DNA of 64,000 nucleotides from Tolumonas sp008015085 (GTDB lineage Bacteria; Pseudomonadota; Gammaproteobacteria; Enterobacterales; Aeromonadaceae): assembly GCA_029265125.1 (NCBI GenBank), contig JAJUJX010000002.1, positions 124,001-188,000 of the forward strand, written 5' to 3'. The position numbers and the translations under genes are program-made. The notes beneath the pieces were generated by a model, which was not told the origin of the DNA, ran no database searches, and saw nothing but the letters and a program-made list of their open reading frames with translations. Position 1 is the first letter of the stretch. The number at the start of each line of letters is the position of its first letter. Shown here piece by piece: positions 33,760-40,916 of the stretch.

Positions 33760-34308
33760 ATGAATAGAAACATAATATTTGTTGGTGGTATCCATGGGGT
33801 CGGCAAAACGACCTTATGTAGTAGGATAATAAATAGAACGGGATTTAAACATTTTTCTGCAAGTGAGCTAATTAAAAAAGTAAAACATGATGATGTTTGT
33901 AAAAAAAGAAAATTAGTGTCTGATATAAATGAAAACCAGAACCATCTATCCATCGCTTTAAATGAATATATGAATGGAAATTTCACATATTTATTGGATG
34001 GTCATTTTTGTTTGCTTAATAATGAAGGTGCGATTACAAAAATTCCTTTCTCTACATTTCAAGATATAAACCCGTCATGTATCGTGAACGTTAGTGATAA
34101 CGTGAACAATATAGTCGCTAGGTTATCAAAAAGAGATTCCGAAGTTTATGACGATAAATTTATATCTTTGTTTCAGAAGGAAGAAATAGATCATTCAAAA
34201 TATATAGCTAAATCATTACGAGTGCCATTTTATGAATTTGAAATGAAAGATGATATCGATTCGTTAGTGTTTTTTATCCTTAATGTCATCGGAAGGGCTT
34301 CGTTATGA
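33760..34308 (+). CDS. P-loop NTPase/nucleotide-kinase-like protein
   Basis: 182 residues from ATG 33760, which places the P-loop GGIHGVGKTT at residues 9-18; a start at 33742 adds six residues. FSASELIKKVK and YLLDGHFCLLN resemble the NMP-binding and Walker B/LID parts of AAA-17/adenylate-kinase-like proteins, so it may phosphorylate a nucleotide or act as an NTP switch. The stop overlaps the PIN gene start by 4 bases (ATGA). Clearly A+T-rich against neighbouring phage genes. I infer it works together with the two genes downstream; substrate unknown. Confidence 0.68.
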   Translation: MNRNIIFVGGIHGVGKTTLCSRIINRTGFKHFSASELIKKVKHDDVCKKRKLVSDINENQNHLSIALNEYMNGNFTYLLDGHFCLLNNEGAITKIPFSTFQDINPSCIVNVSDNVNNIVARLSKRDSEVYDDKFISLFQKEEIDHSKYIAKSLRVPFYEFEMKDDIDSLVFFILNVIGRASL

Positions 34309-35834
34309 GAGTGCTATTAGATACAAACATTTTAATTCATCGAGAGGCAAACCGCATCCTCAATGAAGATATCGGTGTTTTATTCGGTTGGATGGACAGA
34401 CTTCATTATGAAAAATGTGTACATCCATTTTCTTTGAGGGAAATAGAAAAATACAAAGACGCTACGGTTGTAAAAACAATACAAGCCAAGATAAAAAATT
34501 ATAGTGTATTGAAAACGGTGGCTCCTGATTCACAAGAAATATCTATTATAAGGGAAAAGTTTGACATAAATGAAAATGATGGAATAGATACATCATTGTT
34601 AAATGAAGTATTTTCTGGAAGAGTCAGTTTTCTGATAAGTGAAGATAGAAAATTACATAAAAAGGCTAACGCACTCGGTATCAGTAATTTAGTCTTTTCT
34701 ATTGACGGTTTTCTGGAGAAGGTTTCTGTAGAAAATCCTGGTTTGTCAGATTACAAAACTTTATCAGTCAAAAAAGAATATTTTGGAAATCTAAATTTAA
34801 CGGATTCATTTTTCGATTCTTTTAGACGTGATTATGCAGGGTTTGACCGCTGGTTTACAGCAAAATCAGACGAGATCGCATACGTTTGTATATCAGACAA
34901 AAGTGAAATTCTTGCCTTTTTGTATGTAAAAGTTGAGGGAGGGGATGAAAACTATCGTGACATTGAACCAGTATTTGCTCGTAAAAAAAGATTAAAAATA
35001 GGTACATTTAAGATAGTTTCTAATGGATTTAAGCTCGGAGAACGGTTTCTAAAGATCGTATTCGATAACGCTATAAGACATCGGGTGGATGAAGTATATG
35101 TTACTTTGTTTAATAAAACAGAGGAGCATGAACGCTTGATAGGTTTGTTACAAGACTGGGGATTTTTATATTATGGAACAAAGCATACTCAGACTGGTGA
35201 CGAATTTGTGTTTGTCAAAGATCTAAATAGAATTCCAGACAAAGAACATCCAAAAATAACATATCCTTTTATAGATAAAAGCAGACGCTATTTTATTGTT
35301 CCTATTTATCCTGAGTATCATACGGAGTTATTCCCAGATTCAATATTAAACAATGAATCCCCAGATGACTATATTGAAAATGAGCCTCATAGAAATGCGA
35401 TCCAAAAGGTGTATATTTCTAGATCAATAAATAGAAATTTAAATGTGGGCGACGTGATTGTTTTTTATAGAACCGCACCAAGAGGAACTAGAGGTGTTTA
35501 TACTTCTGTAGTGACAACGGTGGGTGTTGTAGAAAGTGTGTATGATCGTATTCGCAATGAAACTGATTTCATATCGTTATGCAGAAAAAGAAGTGTATTT
35601 ACAGATAGTGATTTAAGGGAACATTGGAATTTCAGTTCTAGATCTAAGCCTTTTGTAGTTAATTTTCTGTATTTGCATTCATTTCCTTCACGGCCGAATT
35701 TATCAAGATTAATAGAAATTGGAGTTATCGAAAATGTTTATAGTGCGCCAAGAGGGTTTGAAGAAATATCAGAAGAAAAATTTGATTTAATTATGCGGGC
35801 TGCTAGATCTGATGGGAGATTTATCAAAAATTAA
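34305..35834 (+). CDS. PIN - GNAT-like - PUA/EVE-like fusion protein
   Basis: 509 residues in three parts. (1) PIN nuclease, about 1-140: VLLDTNILIHRE gives Asp6, then Glu46/Glu48, Asp92/Asp95 and ISEDRKL with Asp114, a full acidic set. (2) About 155-305: GNAT-like fold with KIGTFKIVSNGFKLGERFLK in place of the acetyl-CoA motif and LLQDWGFLYYG near the end. (3) About 325-485: GDVIVFYRTAPRG and VVTTVGVVESVYD recall PUA/EVE/ASCH RNA-binding barrels. I infer an RNA-cleaving effector with an RNA- or modified-base-binding module; the GNAT part may modify or neutralise. Coupled to the kinase-like gene. PIN call is strong, the others moderate. Confidence 0.74.
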   Translation: MRVLLDTNILIHREANRILNEDIGVLFGWMDRLHYEKCVHPFSLREIEKYKDATVVKTIQAKIKNYSVLKTVAPDSQEISIIREKFDINENDGIDTSLLNEVFSGRVSFLISEDRKLHKKANALGISNLVFSIDGFLEKVSVENPGLSDYKTLSVKKEYFGNLNLTDSFFDSFRRDYAGFDRWFTAKSDEIAYVCISDKSEILAFLYVKVEGGDENYRDIEPVFARKKRLKIGTFKIVSNGFKLGERFLKIVFDNAIRHRVDEVYVTLFNKTEEHERLIGLLQDWGFLYYGTKHTQTGDEFVFVKDLNRIPDKEHPKITYPFIDKSRRYFIVPIYPEYHTELFPDSILNNESPDDYIENEPHRNAIQKVYISRSINRNLNVGDVIVFYRTAPRGTRGVYTSVVTTVGVVESVYDRIRNETDFISLCRKRSVFTDSDLREHWNFSSRSKPFVVNFLYLHSFPSRPNLSRLIEIGVIENVYSAPRGFEEISEEKFDLIMRAARSDGRFIKN

Positions 35835-35852
35835 AATGCAGATTAAATTTAA

Positions 35853-35864
35853 CTGTGATATAAT
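35853..35864 (+). promoter_or_regulatory. Extended -10 promoter for the ASCH gene
   Basis: TGATATAAT gives TGn plus a perfect TATAAT (35859-35864), 61 bases before the ASCH start codon. Transcription would begin near 35872, just before the hairpin in the leader. Confidence 0.55.
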
Positions 35865-35874
35865 ATGGAGAAAT

Positions 35875-35911
35875 AAAAAATAAAGGAATTATTGGTTCCC
35901 TTTATTTTTCA
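35875..35911 (+). terminator. Hairpin with U-rich tail in the ASCH leader
   Basis: AAATAAAGG pairs with CCTTTATTT across a loop, then TTTC. It sits after the PIN gene and between the extended -10 promoter and the ASCH ribosome site (AAGGAG). It may terminate the upstream pair or attenuate ASCH expression. A+T-rich, so weak. Confidence 0.5.
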
Positions 35912-35924
35912 AGGAGAGATACTT

Positions 35925-36299
35925 ATGAAAGTATTATTATCAATAAAACCTGAGTTTGTTGAGAAAATCTTAGATGGTTCTAAGAGATTTGAATTCAGAA
36001 AAAATGTTTTTAAAAACAAGAATGTAAAAAGCATTGTGGTTTATTCAACGATGCCTGTAGGCAAAGTCGTCGCTGAGTTTGATATAGAACATATCCTTAT
36101 GGACGCCCCAGATACAGTCTGGGAGAAAACTGCAGATTTTTCAGGCATATCCAGATCATTTTTTGATGAATACTTTACTGGTAGAGATCGTGCGGTCGCG
36201 ATAGGTATAGGTGAAGTTAGACAATACGAACGTCCTATGGACTTAACCGAGCTTGGCATCGGTTCAACTGCCCCTCAGTCATATCGATATCTTATGTAA
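35925..36299 (+). CDS. ASCH-domain protein
   Basis: 124 residues from ATG 35925 (AAGGAG nine bases before). MKVLLSIKPEFVEKILDGSKRFEFRK is the defining N-terminal block of the ASCH family, with the catalytic/binding-type Lys-x-x-E/R pattern. VVYSTMPVGKVVAEFDIEHI follows. ASCH is a PUA-like fold proposed to bind RNA or act as a small hydrolase (as for YqfB). Separated from the PIN fusion by about 90 bases with its own promoter, so it may be an independent regulator or antidote of the pair. Confidence 0.82.
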   Translation: MKVLLSIKPEFVEKILDGSKRFEFRKNVFKNKNVKSIVVYSTMPVGKVVAEFDIEHILMDAPDTVWEKTADFSGISRSFFDEYFTGRDRAVAIGIGEVRQYERPMDLTELGIGSTAPQSYRYLM

Positions 36300-36627
36300 G
36301 ATTAAGATAAACGCCCGAGAATTACGGGCGTATACAACTCCCCATACCCTACAGCCCGCAATAAGTTGACCATCCCCACCCAAATCACCTATTCTGTACG
36401 CACTAGAAAACAATCAGCGGTCTTCCGCACCCGATAGCCTCGCGGTTTTTTTGTGCCTGAAATATGGTACAACTTGGCCATACCTGAATTATGGCCGGGT
36501 GGAGAGGCGTTAATACAATACCTGCAAGGGGAATATGCCCGGAGCTACTGATTGTGCTCTAGTTGACACCCGGCTTCCAGCTACTAACTGGAAGCTGCCA
36601 TTAACTTAAAACAATCAGGAGACCATC
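36300..36627 (+). ncRNA. Gene-free structured region before Rha, possible C4-type antisense RNA
   Basis: No protein gene. Stems seen: ACGCCCG/CGGGCGT (36310-36330, ASCH-operon end), GGCCAT/ATGGCC (36476-36496) and GCTTCCAG/CTGGAAGC (36573-36595). GCGGTTTTTTTGTGCCTGAAA followed by GCCGGGTGGAGAGGC is reminiscent of the leader regions of phage antirepressor-type genes that carry C4 antisense RNAs. AAAACAATCAG occurs at 36407-36417 and again at 36608-36618, next to the Rha ribosome site. The C4 idea is from memory and weak. Confidence 0.33.
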
Positions 36628-37212
36628 ATGGTCAATCAATTCACATCACCGATCCCATTCGACGAAGCCAGATTCATTACCATTCACGATAACCAGCCAC
36701 GCACAACTTCATTGCAAGTTGCAGAAGCATTTGGGAAGCAGCACAAAGATGTTTTAAGAAAGCTGGAATCATTAAATTGCTCAGCAGATTTCAACCAGCG
36801 CAATTTTGCGCCCGTTGAATATTTCGATGCTAAAGGTGAAAAACGTCCTGCATACGAAATGACAAAAGACGGTTTCATATTTTTGGTGATGGGGTTTACT
36901 GGGCATAAAGCCGCCGCAATAAAAGAAGCCTATATCAACGCATTTAATATGATGGCACAGCAACTGATGCAGCGAACAAATTACGATGCCAAGCACCAGA
37001 ATATAAATGCCATGATCAACTATGCACTGATGCTGTCAGAACGTGAGAAACATTTCATAGACGAAGAACGGCAATTAAAAGCTAGATTCAAAATACTTCA
37101 AGCAGCAATGGCAGAATATCAGGAAGAATTAGAAAGCTATACAGATCGCCGAAGACAATACCGCGATGTAGTAGGGCATCTTCAACTAGCAGGGAATTTA
37201 ATAAGAAGATAA
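36628..37212 (+). CDS. rha: Rha-family phage regulatory protein
   Basis: 194 residues. HDNQPRTTSLQVAEAFGKQHKDVLRKLESL and YFDAKGEKRPAYEMTKDGFIFLVMGFTGHKAA (in parts) are the pRha domain. The C-terminal part is a helical, charged region (120-180). Rha proteins in lambdoid phages interfere with growth in hosts lacking IHF and probably bind DNA. Last prophage gene before the attachment site; strong CAGGAG ribosome site. Confidence 0.88.
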   Translation: MVNQFTSPIPFDEARFITIHDNQPRTTSLQVAEAFGKQHKDVLRKLESLNCSADFNQRNFAPVEYFDAKGEKRPAYEMTKDGFIFLVMGFTGHKAAAIKEAYINAFNMMAQQLMQRTNYDAKHQNINAMINYALMLSEREKHFIDEERQLKARFKILQAAMAEYQEELESYTDRRRQYRDVVGHLQLAGNLIRR

Positions 37213-37298
37213 TTTCTTTGCCGCCATTTTGTCGCCACTTTATATCGTGACAGGATGGCGTATTTTTTACAGATTCAAGCTAAGTGCTTGATTTTAAA

Positions 37299-37345
37299 TG
37301 GTGCCGCTGGCCGGAGTCGAACCGGCACGCTGTAACCAGCGAGGG
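37299..37345. other. Probable attR at the 3' half of tRNA-Leu
   Basis: Prophage genes stop at 37212, and the next unit is the 3' end of tRNA-Leu facing the prophage. The neighbouring uvrY-uvrC-pgsA-Gly-Cys-Leu order is intact as in E. coli, so integration at the tRNA 3' end with reconstitution of the gene is the simplest reading. The matching attL copy is outside the window and the core cannot be delimited. Confidence 0.5.
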
Positions 37346-37385
37346 ATTTTAAATCCCTTGTGTCTACCAATTTCACCACAGCGGC
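37299..37385 (-). tRNA. leuZ: tRNA-Leu (UAA)
   Basis: 87 bases, reverse strand: acceptor GCCGCTG/CAGCGGC, anticodon loop GATTTAAAATC with anticodon TAA, long class II variable arm, T-loop GGTTCGACTCC and encoded CCA (37299-37301). Same position as leuZ beside pgsA in E. coli. Likely integration target of the prophage. Confidence 0.94.
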
Positions 37386-37391
37386 AAACTG

Positions 37392-37465
37392 TGGAGGCGC
37401 GTCCCGGAGTCGAACCGGGCTAGACGGATTTGCAATCCGCTACATAACCGCTTTGTTAACACGCC
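37392..37465 (-). tRNA. cysT: tRNA-Cys (GCA)
   Basis: 74 bases: 5' GGCGTGTTAACAAAGCGG, anticodon loop GGATTTGCAATCC with GCA, T-arm CCGGTTCGACTCCGG, encoded CCA. Middle gene of the Gly-Cys-Leu cluster, equivalent to cysT. Confidence 0.95.
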
Positions 37466-37470
37466 ATATT

Positions 37471-37546
<76 letters not shown>

Positions 37547-37637
37547 TTTCAATGTGGATGAATTCTATATATATCTGGCTGAGAGTCAACTCCATTTCAT
37601 CATTATACGTTTGTTCGGCGTTTTTTTATGCAAATCA

Positions 37638-38189
37638 TCATCTTGTCGTATTCATTAGCTCTGGTTTCGCGGCTTTTAAATACTGCATCATGGAGTAAAA
37701 GGTGAGGATAACAGCAACATATAATAGGGCGTAGGCAAGCCAGACCATCCAAATATTGTATTGCCATATAAGTCCGGTTAAAGACATCATTTGTATGGTT
37801 GTTTTCCATTTTCCGGCAAGTCCCACAGCTACAGATGCGCGTTTGCCCAGCTCTGCCATCCATTCCCGTAGGGCTGAAATCAAAATTTCTCGGCCGATCA
37901 TAATGACGGCTGGAATAGTGATAAAGACAGAGCTGTAATGTTCAACAATAAGCACTAGTGCAGTCGCAACCATAACTTTATCAGCTACAGGATCAAGGAA
38001 TGCACCAAATGCAGTACTTTGATTTAATCGTCTGGCCAGATAGCCATCGAACCAGTCAGTAATGGCTGCCAACACGAAAAAAACAGCGGCTGCGAAATAG
38101 CTCCATTCCACTGGGAAATAAAAAACAATAACAAAGACAGGTATCAGTGCGAGGCGGAACAGAGTAAGAATGTTCGGGATATTCAGCAT
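37638..38189 (-). CDS. pgsA: CDP-diacylglycerol-glycerol-3-phosphate phosphatidyltransferase
   Basis: 183 residues (E. coli PgsA 182). The CDP-alcohol phosphatidyltransferase motif D-G-x2-A-R-x8-G-x3-D-x3-D is seen as DWFDGYLARRLNQSTAFGAFLDPVADK. Several membrane helices. Makes phosphatidylglycerophosphate, the first step to phosphatidylglycerol and cardiolipin. Operon with uvrC (21-base gap) as in E. coli. Confidence 0.97.
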   Translation of the reverse strand: MLNIPNILTLFRLALIPVFVIVFYFPVEWSYFAAAVFFVLAAITDWFDGYLARRLNQSTAFGAFLDPVADKVMVATALVLIVEHYSSVFITIPAVIMIGREILISALREWMAELGKRASVAVGLAGKWKTTIQMMSLTGLIWQYNIWMVWLAYALLYVAVILTFYSMMQYLKAAKPELMNTTR

Positions 38190-38210
38190 AATCAGCGATC
38201 CAGATGATTT

Positions 38211-40052
38211 TTAATGTAAGGTATCATAAATAGCTTGTGCTAAGGCAGGGCTTATTCCCGGAACTTTTGCTAATTCCTCCGGGGTTGCTTTAGTTACCTC
38301 TTGCATGCCCCCCATAAATTTCAATAAGGCCTGTCTGCGTTTTGCTCCAATTCCTGGAATGAGCTCGAGCTGACTCTCTGTTCTTTTCTTATTCCTTCGA
38401 TGTCTGTGTCCGGTAATAGCAAACCGGTGCGATTCATCCCTGATATGCTGAATAAGATGTAATGCAGGCATGTCAGCCGGCAAATGAAGTTCTTCGTGCG
38501 TATGACCAAATATCAGCGTTTCCAGCCCCGGCTTTCGCGATTCGCCCTTTGCTATACCAATAAGAAGGGGGTGTTTTTGTAAGAATGATCCTAACTCGGC
38601 TAAAACTGATTCGGCTTGTTTTAGCTGGCCTAGCCCGCCATCGATAAACAACACATCAGGTATTTTCTCCATATCCTGCTGTTTACTGAACCGGCGGGTT
38701 AGTGCTTGTTTCATCGCAGCGTAATCATCACCACCGGTAATACCTTCGATATTAAATAACCTATATTCGCTGTTTCGCGGACCTTCATTATCGAAAACCA
38801 CACAAGAGGCAACCGTTGCTTCACCATGTGTGTGTGATATATCAAAACACTCCATTCGGCGGATTGAATGTTCGATCTTCAGAATTGTCTGTAGCTGGCG
38901 GAAACGCTGCTCAATCGTGGTTTTGTGTGCCAATTTACTGTTGAGCGCTGTTTCTGCATTTGTCGTAGCAAGCAGAGAATAACGTGAACGTTCGCTACGT
39001 GTCCGGCTGGTGATACGAACTTTCATTCCTGCAAGCGCACTCAGCATTTCAGATAAACTATTTTCATCTTCCAGTTTGTGCCCAAGAATGATCTCTTTGG
39101 GTAATTGTTTACCTGAAATATCAGTGAGATAAAATTGCTGGATGAATGCGTAGAGAAGGTCAGGAATATCATAATCAATGGGTAATGTAGGGAAGTAATT
39201 TCTGCTGCCAAGAACTTTACCCTGACGAATAAACAGCACATGCACACTGGCAATGCCATTACGGATCGCGGCGCCAATAATATCCAGGTCGTCGAAAATA
39301 TTGCCACTGACAGATTGTTGCTCCTGAATTTTTCGCAAATTAAGTAGTTGATCTCTTAGCTTGGCGGCATCTTCAAACCGTAGCTCAGAACTGGCTGTTT
39401 CCATTTTATCCGCCAGCAAAGTGATCACTTGCTGATCTTTACCTTGCAGGAACATTCTGGCCAGATTGACCTGTTCTGTATATTGTTCATCAGTGATAAG
39501 CCCCGGAACGCAAGGACCGCTACATCTTTTCAGTTGATACAAAAGGCATGGCCGGGAACGATTGGCATAAACTGAATCCTCACACTGCCGTATAGGAAAT
39601 ATTTTCTGTATGGCATGCAGACTTTCCTTTACTGCATATCCGCTGGGATATGGTCCGAAATACTCGCCTTTTTGTTTTCTGACTCCCCGGTGGAGGCTCA
39701 GACGGGGGTGAATATGGGAAGACAAAAAGATGTAAGGGTAAGATTTGTCATCGCGCAGCAGAATGTTGTATTTCGGGCGATGCTGCTTGATCAGGTTATG
39801 TTCAAGTATCAACGCCTCAGTTTCTGTGAGGGTTACAGTGATCTGGATATCTGCAATATTACTGACAAGCGCTCGCGTTTTGGCACTGTCTACATTCGTT
39901 CGGAAATAAGAGCCGAGGCGCTTTTTAAGGTTTTTGGCTTTACCTACATAAATGATAGTGCCTGACTTATCCATCATGCGATAAACACCAGGCTGTTCAG
40001 TGACGACTTTAAGAAAGCGGCGGTAATCGAACTCAGCAGCAGACTCTTTCAA
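38211..40052 (-). CDS. uvrC: Excinuclease ABC subunit C
   Basis: 613 residues (E. coli 610). The GIY-YIG nuclease domain is at the N-terminus (GVYRMMDKSGTIIYVGKAKNLKKRL), which makes the 3' incision. A UVR domain lies near 205-240. An RNase-H-like C-terminal nuclease (FIDGGLGQL) follows, then HhH repeats (IPGIGAKRRQALLKFMGG). Nucleotide excision repair. Between uvrY and pgsA. Confidence 0.97.
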   Translation of the reverse strand: MKESAAEFDYRRFLKVVTEQPGVYRMMDKSGTIIYVGKAKNLKKRLGSYFRTNVDSAKTRALVSNIADIQITVTLTETEALILEHNLIKQHRPKYNILLRDDKSYPYIFLSSHIHPRLSLHRGVRKQKGEYFGPYPSGYAVKESLHAIQKIFPIRQCEDSVYANRSRPCLLYQLKRCSGPCVPGLITDEQYTEQVNLARMFLQGKDQQVITLLADKMETASSELRFEDAAKLRDQLLNLRKIQEQQSVSGNIFDDLDIIGAAIRNGIASVHVLFIRQGKVLGSRNYFPTLPIDYDIPDLLYAFIQQFYLTDISGKQLPKEIILGHKLEDENSLSEMLSALAGMKVRITSRTRSERSRYSLLATTNAETALNSKLAHKTTIEQRFRQLQTILKIEHSIRRMECFDISHTHGEATVASCVVFDNEGPRNSEYRLFNIEGITGGDDYAAMKQALTRRFSKQQDMEKIPDVLFIDGGLGQLKQAESVLAELGSFLQKHPLLIGIAKGESRKPGLETLIFGHTHEELHLPADMPALHLIQHIRDESHRFAITGHRHRRNKKRTESQLELIPGIGAKRRQALLKFMGGMQEVTKATPEELAKVPGISPALAQAIYDTLH

Positions 40053-40069
40053 TACAGGATCCCGAATAT

Positions 40070-40717
40070 TTAAAGTGTTTCTGCGTCCAGAATACCGTAA
40101 CGGATCGCCATTCGCGTCAATTCCACATCGCCATTGATATTCAGCTTTTCAAAAAGGCGGTAACGATAGCTGTTCACTGTTTTGGGGCTCAGATTCAGGC
40201 TTTCTGCAATATCCTGAACTTTATTGCCTTTTGTAATCATCATCGTGATTTGCATTTCACGGTCAGATAATGCTTTGAATGGATTATCTGTTGGTGCAGG
40301 GCAAACCTGACTTAGTGCAATTTGCTGGGCAATGGCTGGAGAGATGTAGCGTTGCCCGGAATTAACAGAGCGAATAGCCTGGATCATTTCATCGGGTGCT
40401 GAACATTTTGTCAGATATCCGGCTGCTCCGGCCTGCATGACTTTTAAGGGGAATGGCGTTTCTGTCTGTACTGTCAGAACAATAATTTTGGTGTCTGGGT
40501 TAAAGCGAAGAATTTTTTTTGTGGCTTCTAGCCCACCAATGCCAGGCATGTTCATATCCATAAGGATCACATCGGCCTGATTTTCTCTGAACCACTGAAC
40601 TGCCTGCTCACCACTGACTGCTTCGCCAACAACTTTAAGACCTCTGACGTCTTCAAGTATGCGGCGAATGCCTGTGCGTACCAGCTCATGATCATCCACC
40701 AAAAATACACTAATCAA
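40070..40717 (-). CDS. uvrY: Response regulator UvrY/GacA/VarA
   Basis: 215 residues (E. coli UvrY 218). Receiver domain with phospho-acceptor Asp in DVILMDMNMPG (Asp54) and Lys in TKCSAPDE; LuxR-type HTH (LSDREMQITMMITKGNKVQDIAESLNLSPKTVNSYRYRLFEKL, read in parts). Partner of BarA; it activates CsrB/C-type small RNAs controlling carbon flux and motility. 17 bases upstream of uvrC. Confidence 0.95.
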   Translation of the reverse strand: MISVFLVDDHELVRTGIRRILEDVRGLKVVGEAVSGEQAVQWFRENQADVILMDMNMPGIGGLEATKKILRFNPDTKIIVLTVQTETPFPLKVMQAGAAGYLTKCSAPDEMIQAIRSVNSGQRYISPAIAQQIALSQVCPAPTDNPFKALSDREMQITMMITKGNKVQDIAESLNLSPKTVNSYRYRLFEKLNINGDVELTRMAIRYGILDAETL

Positions 40718-40916
40718 TTGAGTTGCTCCGCCAATGACTAAGAAGATGTTTAACGAACAATTGTAAACACCAGATACACACTACATGTGTATAAAACATG
40801 CTTCCTGCCGCCTTCAGTATGCTGGCTGAACGAAAAAAAGTGAAGTGGAATTACTTTGGCATTAAGTAAATAATGTCTTCAATAAAAGAAATGATAATGC
40901 GCAGAGGTAATAACCC

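Larger units (their letters stand above)
1..37299. mobile_element. P2-type prophage (left end outside window)
   Basis: The full P2 morphogenesis set is visible in P2 order (Q, P, O, N, M, L, X, lysis, R, S, V, W, J, I, H, G, FI, FII, E/E', T, U, D), preceded by int, a CI-type repressor, cox, an ogr-like gene and the replication gene A. An Ogr-like activator in the early region and an S24 repressor resemble the K139/phiO18P branch more than P2 itself; that placement is from memory. The right border is the 3' end of tRNA-Leu(UAA) at 37299. The left border lies beyond base 1. No disrupted essential phage gene was seen, so the element may be functional. Three cargo blocks (1089-5754, 12389-13980, 33760-36299) are visibly richer in A+T than the structural genes. 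Confidence 0.93.
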
